Assembly: GCA_011800805.1 (NCBI GenBank) | Contig: MPNW01000368.1 | Location: 256,864 to 320,863, forward strand | Reading direction: 5' to 3' | Source: Hirudo medicinalis | Taxonomy: Eukaryota > Annelida > Clitellata > Hirudinida > Hirudinidae | Length of the DNA stretch: 64,000 nt | Shown here: piece by piece, positions 12,337-25,500 of the stretch | Layout: the number at the start of each line of letters is the position of its first letter | Position numbering within the stretch: the stretch's first letter is position 1 | Position numbers and translations under genes: made by a program | Notes under the pieces: generated by a model | Told to the model about the DNA's origin: nothing | The model's input: the letters and a program-made list of their open reading frames with translations, nothing else | Databases searched by the model: none

Positions 12337-15300
12337 GTGAGGAGTGCTGATTTTGACTATTTATTAAGAATAAAACCTGTAACAACCTGCAACATGCAAT
12401 AATAAGGTGGTTATTTGTTTTTATTTAAGACTAATTAATGATAAATAAGTCGGTATAAAATATATTGCAATAATCAGTTCAAATAATCATAAATAATATT
12501 ATTTTCAAATCAAATTGCGGGAGGATAAAAGTGGAATTATTTAAAATGTAATTCCGACAGTCATTTGAAATCATTGCCTCGCTTTAACAGAATTATTGTC
12601 CTCTTCATGCAGCACAATTGCATTCACTGTTTTTATAATGATGCCATCACGGCTATTTCTCAATTATCATCATCGTCGTCATTTTCAACGTCATCGTCGT
12701 CATCATCATTATCGACATTATCATCGTCATCGTCTTCATCATCATCATCATCATCGCCATCGTCTTCATCATCATCATCATTATCATCATCATCGCGTTC
12801 CAGTGAAGGCTGAGGTCATGGTCATTGCCCAAAAAAAGTCGGGTGCCCTTGTGGCCGTGAGGGACTCCGTTGTCGAAGGGGCGACAACCCTTGCAACACA
12901 GGGCAACAACAAGGCGCGAGGGGCAATCGTTCGCGGAGTTGACGTGGAAAACGACACCATCTGTTATGTAAGTCAATGTTCAAAACCCGATGTCGGTTTC
13001 TTGGTAAAAAAATCAACGCTCGGATATTTCCAAGATGTGCTCGGTTAAAATGAGATCCATTCTCATCTTCAATGTCGTTCTTCAACCACCTAAAATCCTA
13101 GCTGCATTTGATTGAATAGGAAAATATTTAAAATATACTCGATGAGAAATTCAAATTTAAGAAAACATTTTTTTTATGTTTGTTTGTTTTACAGTCAAAA
13201 GGAACAACCTTCAGAGAAATGATTTGCTCAAAAATGTCCAACTTTTCATCGACTTGGACTCACGAGTGGATCCTACCTTCGAGTACGAAGTGAAATCTTG
13301 GAAGTTTCAGAGTGATTTCTTTGCTATTTGGAATTTATTTTGCACTCGTAAACAAACATCGTAATTATATAGTGATTATGTCAGCACGACGATAACAATA
13401 ATGGTGTTGAAAATGAGAGGACCTGAAATAAGCATGGTGCTGGCAGTTAAAATAACATTCCTTCCGATTTTTGGACTTTTAATGATGTGATTTAAGAGGT
13501 GAATGCTTCATTGAAATTTGCACACTCTTTTGTCGCATGGTAAGATGGTAACGGTATGATGACAGTGGTATGATGATAATGATATGATGACAATGATGTG
13601 ATGGTGATGGTATGATGGTAATAATGTGATGACAATGGCATGATGATAAGGATGTGATGACTATGATGTGATGGTATGGTGATAATGATATGATAACAAT
13701 GATGTGATGGTAATGGTGTGATGATAATGTCATTCCTGCCAGAACTGTGGTGATGCTGCTCGTGCTAATGATACAACCATTATATGAAATAATGCATGCC
13801 AATCATCGTAATCATCATCATCATCATCAGCATCATCATCATCATCACCTTCACCAGAGGTTCCCTGCTTTGGTTACGACTGGGTGTCGAAGAACTGGTA
13901 CTTCCCCATATCCTCTTCAACATTGATTGTTGCTTCCTATGACTTCAACTCCTATAAGAACTTCCCTGCACCTCTTCATCCGCAGTCCATTCTCGTCGAT
14001 CCCAGGGCAGGGTGAGGTCCCCCTCTGCTTGGCTAAATACCGGCTAAATCAATTAAATACTAATAAACTAAAGATAATTAATTATTTAATAATTAAATTA
14101 TTCTCATTTTAATTGATGGAAATTAATGACGTAAGCAAAGAATGTTTTAATTTATTCTTAATTGATTGGAAGTTACTAATTAATAATTAATTGCAACTTA
14201 CTAACGCATCGACCCACGAGTCCACCATGAACATCACGATCACTTCTCCTTCTTCACCCTTTTCCATGCTTCCAGGTTGGTCTTCTTGGTGTCCTCAAAA
14301 GAAATCATCCAGACCACCCTGAGTCTGAAAGATTCTCAAAAGTCGCTGTTTCAATCCACTGGAATTAAATTGGAATCTTTGGACCACCAGAGAAGGTGTA
14401 TTTACGTCCTGGAGACCAACAAGACCACCCTGAGCAGGATCAGTTACCCCGAGGGGAGGAGGGCCGTGGTGCTCGAGGGTGCCTGGGTAGGTTTGAATGT
14501 CGACATCTGCCTTCGGGTCGAGCGGCTTGTTTGGCTTTGTATGCATTTTTGTGAGCATGAGTGTTTCTGTTTGTCAGTGTTTGTGATGTCAGTTATTGGA
14601 TTCGTGGTGGAGCGTAAATTGTAAATTGACATGTAAGTTTGAGGATTATTACATTATTAATTAATCATATATTTTAAATTTTATTAATTATTGATATTTA
14701 TTTATTTATTATTAAATATTATTAATTAATTAATTAACTCCATGCTTTTCTTGAATTAAAACGTTAAGGAAAAAAATTCTAATAATAATTTTTATTGCCA
14801 CTTTCTAATGATAATAAATCAGAATATTATTATTTAAAATTGGTTATTTTTTATTAAAACATCTCCAAAACTGACAGTTGAATATTATTATTCAAATTAT
14901 TATTATTATTAGCAGAATATTATTATTTAAAATTGGTTATTTTTTATTAAAACATCTCCAAAACTGACAGTTGAAAGATGTCACTCAAATGAGCATGTTG
15001 GACAACCTGATGTACTTCATCGGCACGTCCGACGGTGGGTCGTCACTGAGAAGGGTGAACTTGAATGCCCCGACGGTGTCGGTTCAACTCTCAAACTCCA
15101 CCAACTTGAGTCGGTTTGTCCTCGTCCACCAACTCCTTCAGCCTCAGGTCCCTGACCAAAGTGGGTTGCTTGCGATCAGTTGTTGCTTCAAATTAAAGCT
15201 AAATTTATAAGAATTTATTAACTAATTTTGATTCCCATGGTTTGACAATGACGTTGCTTGATTTGCATTTTGTATGTTGTTTTGCATTTTGATTTGTATA

Positions 15301-18300
15301 TTGATTTAAATGTTGAATTGTATATTGATTTAAATGTTGTTTTGCATGTTGATTTTTTGTTGATTTGTATAACGATTTTTTTCTTCAAAATCTTATGATA
15401 TGGTCAAATGGACAAGATTGTTTGCAACCCCAGCACAAATTCGAAATCAGTTGTAGGAGCACTGTGGTAATCATCCAGTTATGTGACAGATGTTAAAACA
15501 ACAACAGCTACAACAACTTATGATATAATGCACCATGCGATCAAATGATTCAAATTTGTTTTTCAATCTATCCAATCCTCGCGAAACCACTTTCAGAGAT
15601 CTGCAGATCGGGCTGCAGTCGAATGTGTATGAAATTTGCCGACGTGGATTCCAAACAGACCAGGTGCGTCTGCTCCCCCAACAAAACGGATGACACCTGC
15701 TGTGAGTGACCTTGGTGTGATTAATTCTTTTGCAAGTGACATTTTTTAGAGTTTCTTTTTATAAATAATTTATTTGCATTTCCTGTTATTCATCTGCTTC
15801 TATGCTCCACCTAATTGTATGTGAATAATTTTATGCTAATATATTTTATTTCATGCATATTTTACAGGTTTCTGATTTGGTAGTTATCAAATGTTTGAAT
15901 AATTTTGAGCATTTTAGAAAAGATTTTCCATAGATTTTTATTATTTTTATTTATTTCTTTTTTATTTTTTAACGTTATCATTATATAAAAAAATGTTTTT
16001 GTTAATAAATAATACTGCTAATAATTTGTAATATAAAAAATATTTAACTTGATTATTACGATGTACTAATTATGGCAGTAATTATATTATTATCTTTGTC
16101 TTGTTGCTCCCAACTGAAACAGCCTCAGACAACTCACAGGAGTTTCAGTGCAGTGGTGACGATCCAACTTGTGGTTAGAGATTCAAAAATTGAAAAAAAA
16201 AAAAAAAATTGAAACTAAAATAATAAAAAACAATAATAGTAGATTAACTACGTTACATATAATAAATTTATATTAAATATTCCGATATAACGTTAACTTT
16301 ATTTTAAATGTTCCAAATTAACATTAACTTTATATGACTAGGCACGCAGGTTGGCCGAACGGGTTGCGTTCCTGGGTACGGCGGTAATGGCAACAGTCGT
16401 AATGTGTCGTGTTCGAAACCCAGCCTGCACTGCCGCAAGCACCCTTGGGAAGGAGAGCCATATAAATGGCTAACAAAAACGCCTCTGACTCTATGCATAT
16501 GGTGCTATATAAATGAAGCATATTTACATTTGCACATAAAGAGGTGACTTTAAATTTACGTTACAAACGTGAATCACTAATTGTAACAAATTTACCTGAG
16601 TAGACTGAAAATATTTTTTTAGAATAAAACATGTATATCTCTTCACTGCATTTATTTTTGCACCTGCTACAATTCCATTTGACTGGTGGCACACGGCTGT
16701 TGGCTTTCCTTGCAGATGATTAATTAGCACCACTACCTTTTCATTTCAACATGGTGATGGCCCAGCCACCTGTCCAGTCACCTGATCATTTCTTGATTAT
16801 CCCGTACAGGTAACAAAACATGTCCGGAGCACATGTTCAAATGCAACGACAACACCTGCATCTACAAGCGGTGGGTTTGCGACGGCGACGAAGACTGCCC
16901 GTCGGGGGAGGATGAGAAGCGTGACGTGTGTCCGAGCACAGAAGGTGATGACGGTGTTGAATTGATTGCAATTTTTGTCACTATAATAAAATTTTAAAAT
17001 ATAAAAAAAATGGATAAAAATATTTTAAATTTTAAACCACTTGTTAAAATTGATTATTTTGAAAATTTGATCTCGTTTGTTTGAATGCAGAGGAGGTGGC
17101 TTGCAAGGAGGACTTCATCCCATGTCACAACAGCACCCAGTGCATCCACAACATGTGGCTCTGTGACGGGGAATTGGACTGTGACGACGGATCGGACGAG
17201 AAGAACTGTAGTGGGTTTTGTGGCATCACTTTCTGCTCGACTGATTGACTTCTTTTAATTTGTCTGCAAGCAATTTTTTGCAATCCTCCCTGTTTTACTT
17301 GGACAAATCAAGGCTTAGGATAACTTTACTGAAGCTTTGACAGAAGTTCTTTGTCTTAAGTGTTGTATGTATACAACCTTGTTTTTGCCAGGGCTGTGGA
17401 GTCTGTGGCTGTTTGGCCTTTTCTTGAGTCTTTGAAGTCAGAAATTTGTAAAATCCCAGAGTAGGAGTTGAAAATGTTTACACCGACTCCGACCTGTCTT
17501 TTCCAGCAACCTTCGATATTAAAGTTACACTTCTACTTCACAAAGCAACAAACCACAATTTCACAAACCACACATTTCATTGCACTATTCAGTCCAAAGT
17601 CAAAATATGGTCGGCCAATTTTCCAGTGAGTCAAGTGCTTTTGATTACTTCATTTTGACTGCAGATGGAAGACACTATGTGTGTCCGTGTTCAAAAAAGA
17701 TGAGAGTGGCAGAAAGCTACGAGGAGCACAACTCAGCACTTTTAGCAGCCTCAACAAAAATGCTCCATCGAGACCATCGAATTTGAAGAGACATTTGCAG
17801 CATTTCCATTTAGAAGTATCAAAATTGGTTGTAGAAGCTATTATTCGGAATGTTTTGGTCGTGCAACTAGCTGGAGTCGGACTTCTAGAAATCCCGGAGT
17901 CAGAGTTGAGCTTTTAAAAATCCTGGAGTCACATGATTTGGGTTCTGACTCCACAGCCCTGGTTTTTGCTGTCACTATAACTGCAATCATCATCGTTATT
18001 GTATTCTCCGTTCGCAATCAGCATCACAATATCGGCTTTGTTTCTACCAGCATTGCAGACGTCGAGAGGTTTCTGCAAGGCTACGGAATTTTCCTGTTGG
18101 ACGGAAACGATGTGCATCGAGCACGCCCTCGTCTGCGACAAGAAGCCCGACTGCCCAGATTCGTCGGACGAGATGCTCTGCTCGGAGGTTTACAGGGGTG
18201 AGGACGACGACGAGGATGACGAAGAAGACAAGGGTTGCAACCCGAACACCAAATTCCTCTGCGCCAAAACCAAGAAGTGCCTCCCGAAGTTGAAGGTGTG

Positions 18301-18894
18301 CGACGGCGTGTCCGACTGTGGTTCCCACGATTATTCGGATGAACACAACTGCACCAGTGGGTCGATTATTACTGATGATTAGTTACTTATCGTTGATTTA
18401 AGGCACACACACAAGCGTATACAAACATTAATGCTACATAACAATAATGACATACATACATCGATATTACATCATTAGTGATTGTCACTTTAACAAGTTG
18501 CATAATGATGTACTTATTACTCAAACATTCTCCAGCATTAAATATTATAAATACAACGACATGCTCCCAAAGCCTTTTCTGGAAGCAATGGGGAATAAGT
18601 TGAAGATCGACCGATCCGACTGGCTGATGACCGAGTTCAGCTTCTAAGGACGACCGAACGTCGCCAGTTGAAACATTTATTTATTTTATTTTTTTAGATC
18701 CGTTCCTCTGCCAAGACAATCCTTCGTACTTCCAGTGCAGCAATGGCTTCTGCATCAGCATCTTCCACAAGTGCGACGATCTCAACGACTGTGGAGATTT
18801 TTCTGATGAAGTAAATTGCCAAAGTCTGTGTTCCTCTAAAACTAATCAGTTTCGTCTCGTCGTCGATGCCAACGTCATTAACATCATCCTTCAC

Positions 18895-18942
<48 letters not shown>

Positions 18943-20607
18943 GTCATCGTCGTCATAACTGCCATCTCTGTCAAGATCACCATCAATACCTTAACAAATA
19001 CCCCAAGTTAGCTCAATAAGTGACAGCGATACCATAAAATCCCATAAGTAATTAATTTGGTGTAGCTACATTTTAATAATAATAAAAATAATAATAGTCA
19101 TAGTAGTAATATTAATAATAATACTAATAATAATATTGATGATGATAGTAATAAAAACAATAATAAACATTGTGGTTGTTACAAGCATAAAACAGAATTA
19201 AAACAAAGAACAGCCAATCAAAACTAAAGCCAATCTTTCTCCTGATCTTCCACTTCACACTACCTGCAGATAAAACTAGTACCTGTGGAAAGGATCAGTT
19301 CAGGTGTGCGAACGGCAAATGCATTCCCGACAGGTGGAAATGCGATGATGTTGACGACTGCACGGACAACTCGGACGAGTTGGGATGTGGTGAGTTTTTT
19401 AGTTGACCTCTGTTCTTGTTCATGTGGAGGGGTCATGATTGTTGGAGGTGATGATGGAGATGATTAGACGGCGGCGACGACGACGACGATGATGATGATG
19501 ATGATCTCATTGACAATGACACAGTATCAACTTAAGGTAAGGGTGACACTAAAGCTGCTTTGAATGAGAGATGAATGAGAGGTGAATGAGAGGTGAATGA
19601 TCAAACACTCCAACAACTACAACTACAACTGAGACACTTTGGTAAAATGATGAGAACCTTTCATTGATTGTTTGACAGATCCACTCTTACATTGCAAGCC
19701 CCCGAACATGCCCTGTGGCACACAATGTCTGCCCCTGAAGCACATTTGCGATGGCAATCCCGACTGCCCCGAGGGGAAGGATGAGGGTGGCCTCTGTGGT
19801 GAGTCATCTTGTGGTGATGATGATGATGATGTCGACGTCGACGGTGGTGATGTTGATAATGATGATCCTTCAATGGGTGGGTCATAGACATCATCCACGA
19901 ACGATGCTCTTGCAATTACTCAATCATTGATTGGTTGATTGATCAGTTGATTGATCAGTTGATTTCAATCAGTTGATTGAATTCTCACAGAGAAAAATCT
20001 CTGCAAATTGAGTGCCAACTGCAGCCATTTCTGTGGCAACATTCCTTCTGGCTTCGTGTGCACCTGCCCTCTCCATCTCGTCCTCGACAAGAACAACAGG
20101 ACTTGCATCCGTTTGTACTTTCGTTTTGTTGCTTCATTGCATGTTTGTTTGTTTGTCTGTCTGTCTGTCTGTTTGTTTGTTGTGGTGATGAAAAGTTGAT
20201 GATGAAGGTGGTGGATGGTCATGTAGTTGATGGTGATGACATCTGATGGTGACTATGATGTCTTAATTGAAGGGGATTTCCATTTTAACTAAGACGATGA
20301 TGGTGATGAATGAAAAGGGGACTGAAATGTTGATGTAAATCTTAACTAGATTTTATTACTAATACTTATTAATTAATTATTCTAATTATTACTAATTATT
20401 TCCAAACCTCCTGAACCTCCAGAGGAGCAGTTATGCAACACATGGGGCATTTGCAGTCAGAAGTGCGAGGAGGCGAGTCAAGGGTACAAGTGCTCATGTC
20501 ACGAGGGCTACATCCTCCAACAGGATAAGTTCACATGTGAACCTGATGGTTAGAACCAATCTTTACTCTTCTCAACATAACTACTTTGAAGAAGAAGATG
20601 ATGATGG

Positions 20608-20656
<49 letters not shown>

Positions 20657-22513
20657 AATGGAATATATAAATGTGGAATTACCTCCTAGTGGGTTATGTA
20701 ATGTGCTTGGGTAATATTTAACAATCCCTTGAATGCATTTCGTTATCTCAATTATTGTTTGGTTATCCATGAATGATCAACGAAACCTTACATAATCAAA
20801 CAACCTAATCTCTGAGGTCACCGTCACCCAGTACCATCACTCACTCACATTGCCAAGGATGCCTCTTTTTCATCTTTCACTTACATTCCGGTCTTCACGA
20901 AAAATTTTAGTGAATGAAATGGACATTAATTGAAGAAATTATAATAGATTATATATTATTAAAAGATTGTTATTAATTAATAATTATTTTACCTTAATTA
21001 ATTTTGAATTAATCTTTTTAATATTACTAATAAAAGTTGGCAAAAGTATTTTAACTAATAAAAGTCATTAAAATTCCTCTCATCTCCTTCCAAACTCAGA
21101 TTCAAGGAAGATGACGATCATCTTCTCCAACAGGCACGAAATCAGGCAGCTGAACACGCACCTGCACACCTACATGACTCTCATCAGGGGCCAGAGGAAT
21201 GTCATTGCTCTCAACTTCTTCTACAACCACAAGCAGAAGGGCCACGACAGTCTCCTCTTCTGGAACGATGTCGTGGAGGACAAGATCTACAAGGGCGTGC
21301 TCGGATCGACAGGTGCGATTTTGGTCGATAAAAACGACAAAAAACTGTTTTGATGGTGATGATGTTGAAGTAATGATGATGACGAGATGTTGTTGATGGT
21401 GATGATGATGATCACAAGATGTTTTTGTGATGCCCCAGTTGCTTCAATGGAGATGCACCTCAGTTCTGTCTGTAATTGAATTAGGGCTCCTTTTTAAAGT
21501 TTTGATTTAAAATTGCTAACTTTCATTTTGCTTAAATGACATTTAAAAATGATTAATTGTATTAATATCCAGTCGTTTGAGGTAAATCACGGAGACACTT
21601 AATACATTTCAACTAATCAATCAATCAATCAACCACTTAATTAATTAACTAATGCACGTTATAGTTAATTAGTGAGTGTCACTTGATAGGACCAATGCAT
21701 CTGGTTTAAATGGGTAAAGGTTGTTCTATCATTAAAGTAATTTTAAACTCAATTGAAAGTAACAGTCCTTTTGGAATTTGCATGATCTCAGACTTATGCG
21801 CTTCCACTTCTTAGTGCTCAGTGATGTTCAGCCAATAATAAAGAGGGGACTGATGACGACAGAAGGCCTGGCCATCGATTGGGTGACCGAACACATCTAT
21901 TGGGTCGAAAGCACCCTCGATCAGATCGAAGTTTCCGATTTCTCGGGCGACCGGAGGCTGACGGTGGTCTCGCAGGACCTCGGCAGTCCCAGAGGAATCA
22001 CCCTCGACCCAAACCATGGGTTGGTTGTCATTTTGCAAATGGCAGAAGTACTGTTGTCGTGGCTCCAATATTTCAAATATTGTTTGAAATTGTTTCAATC
22101 AGTTGTTGAATGTTGTTGTTGTTGTTTTTGTTGTTTTTGTTGTTGTTGTTATTGTTTACTGAGAGCCTTCTTTGCCATAATTATTACTGTTCATCCAAAA
22201 GCAGATGCGCATTTTTTTAAACATTGTTTTCAGAGTAATTAATAATTTCATAAATCAGTTTTGAATTGTTTGCATTCAGTTATTTATTCTGGACGGACTG
22301 GGATTCTGCAAACCCGAGACTCGAGAGGTCGGGCATGGACGGCGAGGACCGAAAGGTGCTCTTTGACGTTTCCACCATCTCCAGGTCTGGTTGGCCCAAT
22401 GGACTCACAGCTGATTATGAGTTGGAAAGACTGTATTGGGTGGATGCCAGGTGAGGAAGAGGATGATGATGACGATGACGATGATGATGATGATGACGAC
22501 GACGATGTTGAAG

Positions 22514-22554
<41 letters not shown>

Positions 22555-25500
22555 ATTAATGGTGATAGGTTAATTTTTACAATACTAGGAGACAATGGTC
22601 TGATGTGTTAAGATGTCATGTGAACATGGAAGAATGATAGTTGTAGTTCCATATAGCTAAAGCACTCAAGATCACTTGTGACGACCTGGTTTGTGGCTGG
22701 TTTGCAGACACAACACATGTATTCCGCTTCCCTTTAAAAGTACATGCAGGAACTCAAACCTCTGAACTCAGTTTAAGCTGCATTGTATGAATTGCCTGAC
22801 TCGGTAACAACTTAAGGTCCTCACTCAAATGTCAGTTTGTCTGCTTGTACTTGGCAGTCACTGATTACTTTTTAAATATACGTGATAAAGATGTTGGTGG
22901 TAATGATGATTATATGTCGAAGAGGACGATGTGCCGATGGAAGGATGATAATGATGATGACAAGGTGAAGAGGATGACGCGATGATGGAAGGGTGATGAT
23001 ATTTTTTGTGATTCATTCATGGCCATGTGATTTTCATTCGAAACATCCACGAACGCCAATGCACAATGCAGGTCCGAATCAATTCACACCGTCGACTACG
23101 ACGGTGGAGACATGCGGGAAGTCATCAAGGAGCATGAATTCCTCATGCATCCATTCGCCATCTCCGTCTTCGGAAACAACATCTACTGGTCAGACTGGAG
23201 AACCAATGCTATCTATAGTGTGAGTTACAGTGATGATGATGATGATGATGGTGGTGATGATGATGAAGATGGTGGAGATAATGATGATGATGATGCTAAT
23301 GTTACTGACTGATTGTGATGCTTCTGATGATGATGATAGCAGGTTATTATGATGTTTAAAGTTGTGCTTAATGGTTGTGAGTTCTTGAGTGACTGAAATG
23401 GTGGATGTTCATCTTAATGGTGATGATGGCTCAGCGTGCGCTGCATTTTCAAGTGCCGAGTTTGTGACGTAGGATTGAGGTTGACATTGCGCCGTCATCC
23501 GACACTCGACTCAATGGCTTCCATTTTATTTTAAAGTAAAATTAATTTTCCGAACAGAAGCACAAACAAATAACCAGTAGTAGCTTGTAAATAAATAAGA
23601 TTTAAAATTTATCAGGCCAACAAGTGGAATGCTTCGGGTGTGAAGGTGGTGGAAAGGACCATCACTCAGCCCTTCGACATCAAGATATTCCACCCAAAAA
23701 TTCAAAAACAGAGTTAGCATTTTGTTTTGGCATCTCTAAGTCATAAATGCATTGATGGTAAAGATAGATGATGACGATGACGATGGCGATGATGATGATG
23801 ATGATGATGATGATTTTGAGTTTAGGAATCATGTAGTAATGATTGGAGACAACAGGTTGAGGATAAGAATTTGCATGTTGAAGATGTTCATTGATGGCAT
23901 TACCATCACTACCATTACTATTAATTAAGGATGGTTATTAAGAATTATTGTTAATTATTGATTCTTAGAAACTTAAACCTCACCATTCCAGTTCGAAATC
24001 CGTGTAAAAATGACACATGTGGGAAGGACGGCGTCTGCTTGTTGTCGACCAATCGGAGGACTTCTTGCAAGTGTCCCCTACTCATGCAAATGGTTTCAGG
24101 AAATTGTAGATGTTGGTAGATATTTGTTGGTTGATCTTTAAATTGATATAGTTGCATTAAATTACAGTTTTATAAAAAATATAATTATAAGTTTCTCAAC
24201 CACCTGGCAGTGGTCGATAAGATGCTTCTCATCTTGCGACACTCGGAACTGAGGGGAGTTTACCTGGACGACGCGTCCAAGAATGCCATGGCGACGGTGA
24301 TCGTGCGCGTCCACAAACCGACGGACGTCGACTTCGATGCTTCCGACGAAAAGCTCTTCATCAGCAGCTTCAACAACTCCACAGCAGGTGTTTGGACCTC
24401 TGACCTTTTGGAGTCAGAACTCAAGGTCATCGATGTCGGTCGGTTGAATTCCATGATATGTGTATGACATGAAGTGGAAGATAATATATTCGTAATCAAA
24501 TATTCATAATGCATAGAAGGTTTCGATTACGTCATTAAACTTTTGTTGGCATTTAAAATGGCAACAACTCGGTGGTCCGAGTTTAATTCACGAGCAGACG
24601 ACAGAGAAATGTGGTCGTTGAGAATGATATAAATGTGCTGATGTGCTGAATGGCAGAGTTGTTTGAATCACAAAATGTGTGAACAACGAAACATTTAACA
24701 ACATATCACGTAAACCTTTTAGAATGACTGTAAGGCAATCATTTACACAACACAATTCGATGTGACTACAATTGACTACATTTGAATAACTGCCTTTACC
24801 ACCAAACCAATTATTATGAATATTTATTTTCCAACAAGCCACCGACAGAGTCCAGAGCGTGGCCTACGACTGGATGTCGGGTCTGCTGTACGCCGCCACC
24901 TTGCGCAGAAACAAAGGCCAAATATTGGTGTCAAAAACCGACGGAACTTTTAGGACGAAACTCGACATACCCCCCGAGTTCACCGAGAGCCCCGTCTCGC
25001 TCACCCTGCACCCACCTCTCGGGTGAGCTTTCGACGATCGATCGGAACACCGGTTCGATTTATAACCCGTTCGTTGTCGTCCGGTCGCGAATTGATTTGA
25101 TTGCTGATGAAAACAAATGGCATTTGATTTTTAGTGTTTTCAGCGTTACCAATTATTTTTATTAATTTTTGAAATTCGTTTGATCGCACGTCGTGTTCGC
25201 ACTGCCAGGGTGCTCCCTTTCCAAGCAGTGCCGTACAAATGGCGGTCGTCGTGCCTTCACGTCCAATGCTTGAGGCACTGATGAGATTGGCTAAATGAAA
25301 TACAAACAATTGTATTGTTATTCTTCAGTTATCTGATAACTACCTAACTAATAATTACCTAATTAACTAATTTGAATGCTGCATCACCTTGGCAGTCTGA
25401 TGTTCTGGATCGACGAGACGAGCAGGAGCGTCGTTCGAGCGCGAACCGACGGAAGCGAAGCGAAACCGATGTTTCCTCTCGCAGACGATCCTTGGATTTC

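Noticed and set aside
17580..17917. LRP1 exon or stand-alone zinc-finger gene
   Set aside because: It lies wholly inside the hAT element, is frameshifted, and would break the LRP1 frame.
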